Made by a program: the position numbers and the translations under genes. Positions 13,903-25,300 of a stretch of DNA of 64,000 bases are shown piece by piece (within the stretch, counting starts at the first letter, position 1; the number at the start of each line of letters is the position of its first letter). The notes beneath the pieces are model-generated. The model was given only the letters and a program-made list of their open reading frames with translations, was not told where the DNA came from and made no database searches. This DNA is from Opisthorchis felineus. Lineage: Eukaryota > Platyhelminthes > Trematoda > Opisthorchiida > Opisthorchiidae. The stretch lies in assembly GCA_004794785.1 (NCBI GenBank), contig SJOL01000554.1, positions 560,121 to 624,120 on the forward strand, given 5' to 3'.

Positions 13903-14185
13903 AAGGCTGCTTTTATGAATATGGAAATGCTGGTCGCCTGGAGGAAATACCTTACTGCCTTCACATTCCTATCGCAGAGGACAGTACGACTTTACCTCCA
14001 CACTGCATCGTATTACAGTTAGTCAAAGTACAGGAGCTCGCTGCTCTTCGTCTCGCTACTCTCCTTTGGCCTTCCTGGCATGGTTGCACATCGTGGAACG
14101 AAGTTCCAACCAGTGCAGCCTTGAAGATCATTTCAGCACTCAACATCGACTACCAATTCAAGGTGGTAGCTTTAGGTCGGGACTG
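13903..14185 (+). repeat. Repeat C, copy 1
   Basis: About 270 bp that recurs at 28820-29075 in the same orientation. It begins AGGCTGCTTTTATGAATATG, runs through GGCCTTCC.GCATGGTTGCACAT and ends near TTCAAGGTGGTAGC. It has no coding capacity I recognise, and the copies differ at many positions, so it is old. Confidence 0.7.
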
Positions 14186-14884
14186 CTGAGTGGCCAGAAA
14201 ATTTCACCGAAGCAGTCATCGATACCCACGTAATCATCATTGTTGCCATCACTGCCAACAATAAAGTACTCACTGCAACAATGCTACTGGTGTCTGACCA
14301 CCTTGAAGTTGAGCTTTACGGAAGCGCTCCCGTTACAAGGGGCATTTCTCAAACCAACACGTATTCGTTGCAACTGGGCTGTGCTGTACAGTTTCGATAA
14401 GTCTCTGGAAGGAAGTATACCATTCTTCAAACAAACCAACACACGCCGCTCAATAAGGGTTAGGCACCTGGGATACACGAAATCAGTCTTATCGTGTGTA
14501 CTCCGTGTACTGATTAACAAATTCAGACACAATTTGTCAGCGCTAAGTGCTTAAAGCGTGGGCTGGACGTTCGGCTCGAACGTTGAACGAATGGACTTTC
14601 CGCTAGGATTCCAACGCCCCTCAGGAATATATGCGACCTAGCAACACCTGACAATGTGAGGTGCTCAACCCGAAAGTCGTACGACACAGCAACGTCAAAT
14701 TAGCATGCGCCTGCCAAATCCGATCGTCCGATTCGATCACACCGCGCAAACGGCTCGATTAACATGCTGATATATAATGCAACTATGTTGTGTTGCGAAA
14801 AAGCCCGGATTAGAAACACTCAAACAGGCATACAAGGATCAGATAGATTGCCTGATTTGATAAAAAGGTGAGGTCATCACCAGG
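14186..14884. other. Unassigned stretch
   Basis: A 104-codon plus-strand frame (14240-14554) overlaps an 82-codon minus-strand one. Neither is recognisable. Confidence 0.4.
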
Positions 14885-16130
14885 GACCGCAACGCCACTG
14901 TTGACACTGATGCTTCACTGCCATATAGCCACAAAGCTTATCTAATTATATTTGAAGCCTAAGAGTGACAAGAAGGGAAAAGGGGAGGCGACCTGATGCT
15001 GGCCTATTGCAAGCGTTCCGCGGTTCCTACACCTCCAGACGCTCAACCAATCTGGAAAGAAACCGACGGCAGGAACAACAGTGACATCGATCTGCCGCCA
15101 TTTCTTGCACTATCTACAGCCAAGCGCAGGGGAAGTCACAGGGACCCTATCCTGGAAGGCGAACCACATGAACAACATCCTTACTTTTCATTATTTTTTT
15201 TCTGATAAGTCATACGTTGTCCACCTCGCGGTTTGCTCCATTCTGAAGGGGACACGAAGAACAACAGTCGTTTCAGTAGACGATGTTTCGGCATGCGTAG
15301 CACATGGCCGAGACGCCCAAGTTCACGGTGCTGGATGTTTTCCACGATTGAAGTACCTGCTGCGCAACAAAATATCTATTTTCTAATCACCCCGTTACGA
15401 ATTCGTTGACGTCATCAGACATCAGCAACGTTTCTGAGGCATCGGTGGTGAAAAACCTGAAGACGCCTCACATTGTCTGTCCGTAGAAGCCACGTCTCGC
15501 GCCTCCTGTAGCCTGGCACACGCGACCCTTAAGATCTAGTGATTTGCCTTTCTGACGCCACAAGTGATGTAAATTGGCAAACGTGAACTGGGTATTTGAG
15601 ATTCTTGCACTGACTACATCAGACACATTTCCGTCAGAGCTAATACAACTACCGCGGTATGCAAAGTTCCTCATAAACTCCAGTGCTTCTCCTTGAACTG
15701 TAAAGGGCGCGTCCTGAAGCATGACTTTACACTTTGAAGGCCGAAGACGGTGGTCAGATTATTCAACAGAGCTTGTGCTTGGCCTTCGTCTTCAAAGATG
15801 AGGGCGCTGTTGTCTGCGTACTCCATATCGACAAGGTTCTCACCAGCAACCATCAGAACACCAAGGTTTTGAAGATCTTCCAGTGGTCGTCTCATTAATT
15901 CATCGACGACGAGGTTGAACAAGAACGGAGAGAGTGGACATTCATTTTTGTTTAAGGAGCTCACCATACACTTCACACGCCCAGAATTGTGTGAGTATAG
16001 GGACCCGATTGAGTTCACAAACTTCTGGTGCATCCTCCGTTGAGCAAGTATGATTAGCAGCACAGACCGATTGACAGAATCGAACGCACCCTTGAAGTCA
16101 GAGAACATCAAGATTGTGGGTCGTCTGGTA
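14885..16130 (-). mobile_element. RTE-clade LINE, RT to 3' UTR, 5'-truncated
   Basis: From about 16128 the minus strand reads RPTILMFSDFKGAFDSVNR (RT motif A), SPFLFNLVVDELMRR, then MEYADNSALIFEDEG: the RT box YXDD is YADN (15809-15820), so the second catalytic Asp is lost. After a frameshift near 15720 it continues with SCISSDGNVSDVVSARIS and HLWRQKGKSLDLKGRV, then RRLQVFHHRCLRNVAD, LGHVLRMPKHRL and the decayed PGWGPRD block, then a 3' UTR (to 14885) that matches other copies. It lies in the intron downstream of ARGLU1 exon 4, in the gene's orientation. Confidence 0.85.
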
Positions 16131-16311
16131 AAGAGGTTTAGTAAAATACCTGGCCATAAATCGTTCCAAATATACCGTAGAAAAGTGCTGCCAAACGACA
16201 TGTAAACACCAGTGTTGAGTGGTCAGTGAGCAGTTTTGGCAAACCGCGTGCGCTAAACACAACTGGCTGAATGTGCGAAACGTCAAGAGGGCTACATAGG
16301 GGAAAACGCAC

Positions 16312-16395
16312 CTCTTTACGACGAGCTTCCATCAATTTCCTGTTATTCTCCTCCAAGATTCGATCCAGCTCCGCCTGTTTCCGTTTTTCCTCTTC
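16312..16395 (-). CDS. ARGLU1: ARGLU1 exon 4 (last exon visible)
   Basis: 84 nt, exactly 28 codons, phase 0 on both sides. It carries the family's best-conserved segment, ILEENNRKLMEARRKE (human: ILEENNRKIAEAQAKLAEE). Acceptor TTTCAAG, donor GTGCGT. The donor shows that at least one more exon follows. The next recognisable thing downstream is an RTE LINE beginning only about 180 bp away. Confidence 0.92.
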
Positions 16396-19300
16396 CTTGA
16401 AATCAAAATGAGCATGAAAAGAATCACCATGTGTGGATTCGTTTGCACAGACATAACTTATAATAGAGTAGCAAGAAGAGATAAGTTTGAGGATGCATGG
16501 ATTTCGTTTACTTTCGACATGAAACAAACAGTTTACACCCAGTCTGGCACAGAGAAACAACGGTTCACAAACGGCCAAGGTGATAGTTGACATATGGTAG
16601 GCAGTATCGTATACTTAGCCGGTATTATTACATGGAATCCGGCAGTCCACACTAGGTAAGGGGAACAGTAAACTGCCAAACTTGGCACCTCTGTCAAGGC
16701 GACAACCAAATAGGACAGGGGGAAATAGTATGAATTGCTTCCGAAAGGATGCACGCCACATTGCTGAATGTAGAATGCGCCGGTGCCTTAATGCCGCACA
16801 TGCCTATTTGACTGAATAATGTCCTATGACGAGAAGAGTTGGAAGGAAACGGCCCTCCTGCTGGTCTGGCACCCGAAGGACTCCACCAGACAATCTAGCT
16901 TGCTTTCACTTTCAATATAAGGTCCTTCGAACAGGATGACTTGATTCAAACCTGCGAGAGGTTCCCTGAATCCGACGTTAGAAACACAAGACGCACATGG
17001 AATATCTGATTCGCAACAACCTCCACCGGCCACAGGATGTTGGAATCTTACTAAGTGATACCGGATGGTAGTGTCAACCAATGTCGGTCGCAGCCCAAGA
17101 AAGCAGGCTGTTTATCTATCACGAAAACTTTGAGGTCCCTGGACCTCCAGCAATCACTTGACAATCCACCGCTACACACTCATGCTGCAAAGTACAAATA
17201 GCCGGACGACAAAGTCAGAGTAACTTAGGTTGATGATGATTATGAGTTTCCAGTTAGTAATCCTTCACTTGAGAATTTACAGCAACCACCGGGATTAGAC
17301 TAGTCAAGGCGACTGCTTGGGTTGTCAGATAAACGCCAGGCTTCCTTAAAGAAGAACTTCTAGTGTGTATTACACACTGTGTTCAATTGGGGCTCTCACC
17401 CCAGTAGTCAGAATGAAACTACCAGGGTTAAACTAGACACATTGTTCCCCCTTGGATCGGAGTAGGCTGTCTATGAGTTGAGTCAGCACACACCTGAGAT
17501 GAGACTTACGGGCGTTAGAATCCATCGCAAAGGTCAACTAGGAATTTCAGGTGGGTACAATGCACCTGAACGCACGGTACAGCGAAGTCACGTAGATGTT
17601 TCAACAAGGTGACGGCTCAAACAGAAGGCTTGGGATGACAAGCCATCTGAAGCTTCTGTCCACAGAATGGGCGATGATATCTCTGAAATCGGTTCCCAAC
17701 CTGCATTATCGGGCAACTTCATGAAGGATAAGGGGAATCCAGCATGAAACTTTCATAACGCTTCTCGAAAGACTCATTCGAAACTAATTCGGAGGTCATA
17801 TGACCAGCTGCAACTAAGGCCAACATCATTCCCGAGGGCAAAGGTACACAAAAAGGAATGCGCGACGAGACCACACCCTTGAGCTGGTGCTAGTACCTTT
17901 ATAAAAACTGTTGATATTACCCTATTATGCCTTACGAAGTTGTACGGTGCAGTGCACCTTACATCTGGTACGCAAGGTGAACGGCTAAGATATCACAACT
18001 CAACATTCCGGACCAAATGATCCACGAATTAACTGTCCACTGCGAAAGACATTCAACACAAAGCCCTACCACATTTTCAAGAGAAGCCGGATGTTCCGGT
18101 CTTCCTCGCACACGGACCGTCCTCTACGAATGCGGCGTTAGTTGGGGAAACTGGGGTGTTGTACACAAAAAAATACCACCGAAGATGCATTACTGATTTT
18201 AGTGCCAATGCACTGGTAGCATTTCAAAATTGTGTGTAGTTAGAAAACTATATGGTGAGACTATTTCCGGTATTTCAAGTGTCAGGAATAAAGCTGTGTG
18301 GTGCCAACAGAATCCGCCAAATCAAGCCAGTATGCCTTGGGTTATATGCCGTGTAGATTTTCGCGAAGCCAAGTCACCCTATAATATAAAACCGGTGGAT
18401 GTAGCACACTAGTTCCATCAATGGTAGGAAGCTACAACCAATTTACCCCCCCAGCCCCCAAACACACGTATTTCAGTCCCGGCTCAGGCGCTTTACTGAT
18501 CTGTGTTGTACAGGCCGAAAGATGGACGCGGTGAACGGAAATGAAAAGGCTGGCATCAGGAAGATCAAGTCGCGTCCGTAGAGCTGTCTTTGCAGTGATC
18601 AAAGAGCAAGGCGGTGGGGGGGTGAATAAGGCCGCTCACTTTCTAAATGGTAAGGAGATGGCTGATGAGAGAAGCGGTGGACCTGAGGTGTCGTGTAGAC
18701 TATGATCACTTATGTCACCCAAGTCGGCAGGTGGTACACAGCTGTGTAACAGAGATTTTCGGTGATGGCTGTTATAATATTCACTATAAGGAGTATCGGA
18801 AAAAACCTGGTCTAATTGGTTTCTCTGATAAGGCTGATGTTATTTGCCGTACTTCAAACTAGAAACTTTGTAAGTTGTCCCAACAGGTGTATTTGAGTAT
18901 TTCACGCTAGGAACCTCATGGCTAGTACGGGGGGTTGAAATTTCATGTGTCATACGTATGCTGTTATGATGAGTTGCGCAAATTGGCTAAACAAAGAACC
19001 ACTCCGGCTCACAGACCCAAGGAACAATGGGCCGTTGTTCAGCGGAGGAACAAGACACACTACAGAAGCAATCATTCATTCATCCGTGCCAGCCGCGTAG
19101 CATAAAATACGCAGTGTGTATTTGGGTATAGCCGAACAAGTACTGGAAACCGGTAACTCACCTCAAGTCGTTTCTCTTCTTCCAACTTCCGTTGATAGTC
19201 CCGTTCAAGCTCATCCAGGCGCTGCTTCACCCGCCGGTCAATTTCCGCTTGATACCTACGCTCCAACTCAGCCTGGAGATCATCTGCACGATCGACCAAA

Positions 19301-22300
19301 GCGGCCTCGAATGCTTCCACCACTCTGGCCTCCAACTGACGCGCCGCTTCTGCCTCACGCTCACGTTCCTCCTTTAAGCGTCGCTCTCTAAAAAGAGCAG
19401 ACGTTGCAAAGGAAAGAAAACAGACCGGTAAAACATAATTATACACGGGGTTGAGGGGCTTTGAGATCATTTGAAACAAACCAGAGGCGACGACACTCAG
19501 GCTTAACCGGTGTTGATCAGCTCGGGGTTGACTGAAATTACGAAGTTTTAAAGGCAAGTAGTGCAGTGTCCCCCTCCAGAGGACCATGCTCTTCGTCAGC
19601 AAGAGTAACAACAAAGTCGAAAAACAACAAGATGGCTTAACACCGGTGATTCGCTGCAATACAACCATAACTCTTAACGATTGGCTGAGAATCATGGGGT
19701 GGAAATAATGAAATGGGTACGAGCCTAGTACTAGCCTAGCCCAAAGATTCCTAGACTAGCGCACACCTCCGGAAGTATATTTAACTTCAACCAATCACAG
19801 AAAGGACCACCCGAGCCCCATCCTAGCAAAATTGGCAGCACTCAGCGTCTGTGGTATCACATGCATATTCGTTTGTCAGGCTATCGTCTGCCCACCTTGC
19901 TGTGTGCACCGCTCTGAATTAGCACAGAAGGCAGCGTTCTTCTCGGTAGACCATGGTCTGGTATTTGTAAAGTGTTACCGGGTCACCAGAATTTAATCCG
20001 CTTGATGCAGTCTTCAATAAAATAAGGCGTAAGCCTAAATTCGTTTTGAATCCATGGGGACTAATCAACTCTAGCTACAGGTTGACCATTGGCGGTAAGA
20101 TACGTTAAGATCAGCTTTCTTATAATTCAAAGTTCTTATCAGGTGACCTTCGTCAGGAACACATCAATCGGAACCACAAAGGACAGGAGAAGCAATTTGT
20201 GACTGGTGCTTACCGGTACGCGGTCAATATTTAAATGACTATCTGATTGGTTAAGGCGTGAGTTATATTTGTGTGGATTGAAGCTGGAGTCAGCCAGTCA
20301 TTCTACTGGTTCACAGGTATCGGTGGTCAAAGAAACTGAAGACACTTCGAGTCCATTATTCACATAAGCCAAGCACTGAGGTCATGAAAACACAACCGCA
20401 CAATAGGCTTATATAAATGGTCCACAAGGGACAGTGATATAGCGTTTAGAAGCAAATTTGCGACGAGATGCGCGAACTAATTTCCGCTGTCGCACCTAAC
20501 AATAGCAGCTCACAAGATGAATTCAGCGCTCCACACCGTTCTTCCCTGCATTAGAAGGGGCACAGTCAGAGTCGAACGTCGTGGAGAATGACGCTACAGA
20601 CAGTGCCAACCACACGCCAAGAGTTGGGGTAACTCTAATCAGCTGTTCGAAAAACTCTTGCGCTTCCTACCACTTCGCAAATTCAGAACGATGTTATTTG
20701 AACGATTCGGGTAAACTCGGTTTCCTCTCGAAATGAGGTGGATTCCGGGATTTTCGGACATCCTATTACTCTTACTATTGTGGCACTACTGTGAAGTTAA
20801 GCATGGATGGAAAGCTACGCCTTTTGGGGACATGATTTATCGTTAGACTTTTTTAGAGTTCCCAATAGAAAACTATCCGTCGAATGAGTTTAGCTCAGCT
20901 TATCAGATATAAACCACGTACCAAGGTACGTTGGTTCTGGCTGTCACGTTTTCGAAACACCGGAATATGAGAGAAGAGGACAGATACAGCCAACTATTGG
21001 AGGCTATGGCACAATCACTTAATTGGTGTTGAATCAGTTTAATTAGTTGAAGAAACAGGAAACCGGACACCTAGGCACCGAAGGCGATAGGTTCAATACA
21101 GAAGCGCAACTGACTTCGTGATTGAGCTCCATCTGAAGGTTTCGATAACGGCTGATGAGGTGAGTTCTGCGTCTCTGTCCAGGTAGTGGTTAGTGCTTTC
21201 ATACTTCCTTGAAAGGCTGTCCGTCTCTCGATCGTTTCCAATCAGCGTAAGGCTGGGCAAAAGGAGCACTGCGAGATAGACGGTCCGCTGGCAGGGGGGA
21301 TGTGTATCCTGAGCAGTGCAACCTACGAAGCGTGAGTAGCTCATCCATCACGGAATAGTTCCTCGTCTTGCGTAGCTCATCATTGCTAATCCGATGCTTA
21401 CACCAGATCTTGCCAGTACTTCGGGCACACCGGTGGTCAAACACCGAAAGCGCGTAGAGGTCACGCTCCAGATCCATAAAACAGTATAGATTACACCGTC
21501 ACAGCGCATGCTCTGCTCTCAACAGGCAAGCTGAAGTCACATCGGTGTCGAAGGTCAGCAAAAGCCGGCCTGGCCTTCCGAATTTGAGAAGCGCTCTTGT
21601 CTCTACGCACTCGACCGGAACATGCAGAGTTGCTCTGGCAAATAAATTTATCTACAACGTCCACTGGTTGGTCTGCAAGAATGAGGCTTGCGTTTGGTCG
21701 CACTAAGTCTTGTAATAGCACTTTAAACTTCACAAGTGTGAAGTGCATACCGGATCGTGCGGAGAAGCATTGACTTTATTTAAAATGACTTGTATCGCTG
21801 AGATCTGTACCAAAGAAAGCAATGTCATGTGAATACTCGATGTCTGGGAACGAAAGTTCGCGGAGGGCATTTCGACTCCCCCCTACATTTTGTAGACAGG
21901 CAAAGGAGCTTCAAGCAGCGCGTCAAGTCAAGACTGTACCGGAATTTTGAGGGAGAGCATTAATTGATGTGGTGAACTCGGGCGATAATTTGCTGTATAC
22001 CCGTTTACACACACTGGAGTTGGCATACAGTGTCCCTAAAAGAGACCAAAAAAATTAGGCGCACCATTGGTCGCCAGGGCACCACCATAGTTTCTGACGC
22101 TCTACAGAGTCAGAGGCAGCCTTCAAATCGGGAAAAATGACAGTCGTTGAACGTTTGAGGGGAGCTGTTCGAGAAATCGTCTCAAGATGAACATATGGTC
22201 GACGCAACATCGTCCAGGGCGGAGCCCAGCTTGGTTGTCAAGACTACTTCTTTCTCCGCACGAACTAATGCCAGCGAGTACCTTGGGTGCTGCGCCAACC

Positions 22301-25300
22301 AGGTCCATATGATGACGGTCTTCGCATGACGCTCTTACGAATCTTTTGAAGATGGGGGTCACGGTCGAAGCACTCCATCCCACTGGTAGTAAGATCATCA
22401 GCCTGTTCACGAGGGCCTCACCATAATATTAGAAAGATGAAGTGTGCAGGACATCCACACGGAAGGAATGATATCTCGCACTGGATTTGTGTTGCTGAGG
22501 GCGGGCTGTTCCATTCGATTTCGTCGGGTTCTTCCAAAGATTGAATTGAAGCAAACCATTCAAAACGACGGTCTTGTGATTCGTCGATACGTCTTCTTTT
22601 AGCCGGTTGGTTTAGTCAGCGAAAGTAAGGCGCGGCTCTTACCTGCAGCGAAAGACACCTCCAGCTCCCGGGCATCCACAATCCACTGGCTTTTTCTTTC
22701 ATTGTTTAGGCTCTTGATTATCCAGCATTTGATTGACCTGCGTGCAACGTCGTAGGTGCTAGCTGCTTGCGTGTTTTTTATGGCAGCAATAAGATCCGCT
22801 GATTCCGGAGATATCCAATATTCATTTGGTGTAGTCGGGCAGCTTGGGTAGATACCCCCAGAAGTTGACAGCACAGCTTCTCTCACTAGCTTCCAATCAT
22901 CCTTCGGTCAATCATTATACGCGCAACTATGAGTCTCCAGTGGCTTTCCAACCACTTCAGCTCGATATTCTTGAGCTACTGAAACCCGCTGAAGTTGATG
23001 AACATAATTACTCTACTCCGGTGTGCGTAATCCTGAAGGGAAGCGAAGTGCTTTGTGAGCCCACACAATGGCATGATCGGAGCCAAGTTGCGGACCCCAG
23101 GAGGAACGGCTCTCCATCGGTACCTGAGAATCACGAGATGCAATTTAGTCCATGACTGGCTGGTGGCCTCCAAGTGATTCGGTGGGAGCGTTTTTGATGA
23201 AAGTTCGTCCTGCCCAAAAACAGACGATGTTCAGCACACAATTGAAGAGTTCTATCCTGATTACCCCTGTGCTGAGCATCGACTACGAAGCTAAAACCAA
23301 AGTGCGATTCTTCTGGGGTTTATTGTCAAACTTGAGCGTTCATTTCACCCGTCAGTATGATATTTCGTTCTTTTGCTGACTGAAGCAGTCATGACAAATC
23401 ATGATAAAATCCATTTTTGTCATCTTCAGAACTGCAGTCTGGTTGGATGTATGCGAATTTAAAATAAACACCATTTATCGCATCGAACAGCATCGATCTT
23501 AATCCAACCAGACAAACGTACAGCGCAAAGTCGACTGTCTACTGGAATCAAGTCAAGTTGAGGGCGTTCAGGTCCAGGGTTCAGTGCAACTCCGTCAAAG
23601 AGACTGGACCTTACCGCGGTGTGGCGGCTTGTGCACCTCCACAACCCACTGACCTATACAGGGAAGTGCACGTGTGTCCAACTCACAGAGCCTCATACCA
23701 GGTTGGTCAATGGGCAGCGGTCTGACTAACACAGTCTCTTATCCTCCAGTTTGGGAGTTGGAACACGTGTGTCAACTTGCTCCCTAGAAATGTAGACTGC
23801 CCTGAAGGTCGTACGCCAACCAACGCTGCCTTGCTGTTAGGCTTTTGAACCAAAGGCTTTGGTTGAGGACCCTAATCGTCCCCTGTCTAGGTCTGGGCGC
23901 CCTGGTAGTATCCCAGCCTACGTACAGCCACGAACTGCACTGATACAAATATTCTAAAGTGGTGTCATCAGCTGGGTGGCCTTACTTGCCACATAGAGCA
24001 GGGCGGGTGAGCGCAAACAGGCAACCGCTGAGGATTCCTTTCTTCCTCTTTCATACATTTGCTCTTCTCCCCTTTCTAGCCACATTGCTAGTGACATCTC
24101 TGTAAGCTCATCCTTAAGGGCTGATAGATCCGTTCACCACCCGTTACCACTAGCTGCATTATCTGCAGCTAACCCGGCCGCCACAGCCACATACACTCCT
24201 AAATCATTCTTCAAACCTCACCGCTCAGTTCACCAAGCAGTCTTTAAAGTTCGCACTCTGAAACAACCTAAACAACAGACTGCTCTTGCAAGCACGCTGG
24301 ACTCGCTTTCTAGTGATGTGTGCTGTCTGTCTGAGCCCGAGATGGCTCGGTGGTTAGAGCGGGGATTTACTGACAATAAGGTCCGTGATTAGAACCCAAT
24401 CGCTGCATCTCGACTGCTCTTGTCTAGGCTTGGGCAACTTGGCAGTGTCTCAGCCCTCGTGCTCCCTTCGGGTGGCATGGTAGCTAGGCACAGGAAAGGT
24501 GTTACAGCTGAACGACTTTTTGATTGTCTGAATCGAGGATCAAGACGCAAGTACGGTTGTTGAACTGACCTCCCAATCGGTTTGCGCTCGCTTCCGGGTG
24601 ATCAGCTCTGGTGATCCAGAAGCCGCTGCTACCGGTTCTGCTGGAGTTGGTATTGTTCTAAGCAATCGAGCTGAACGGTCTCTGGTTGAGTGGTTTTCCA
24701 ATGATAGTCGCCTCTGGGCAGTTTTTTGGCATCGTCTATGAAAGTACCCCGCAAACACACCGATCAGTTCAGTTAAGTCCAGTTTTTCAACTAAACAACC
24801 ATGTGCCGAGGTGCAGTGGTTGCAGCTGCCACAGCTTCGTTTGCGGAGAAATAGGGAAATGAGAGTCAGTTTTTGGAGGCGATGGCCTAGTCAGTTCATC
24901 TTCGTCAAATGCTTCTGCTTGTCCGGTATGCCATGAGGTGAGAGCTACGCGGTAGCTCTGATGCAAGGTCGCCAATGTCAGGATCACTAACCTCTTCCCG
25001 AGATCCCAATCCGGGGGGAGACGACAGTTACGTGACGAAGTTATCATTAAGGGCTTTCGCACTTCGTTGCCGAGTCATCAACTGGCCGGCTCGGTCGACT
25101 CCATCAGACGTAAGACTGGGTGAAGAGGGCACACGAAGCACGTGGCCTAATCAGCGCAACCTGTGGACTGTGACCAACTGATCCATCGAGGGAGAGTGAA
25201 CTGCCCCAAAAACCATCTGGCGTACCTCGGTATTATTGTTCCCACCAGACCCGTAAAATGTTTCGGAGGCAGGTGAAGATTCAAGGAGCACACCAATAAC

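Noticed and set aside
24343..24398. Possible functional tRNA gene.
   Set aside because: A-box and degraded B-box are present but no cloverleaf with a proper acceptor stem forms, and the unit recurs with a SINE body.
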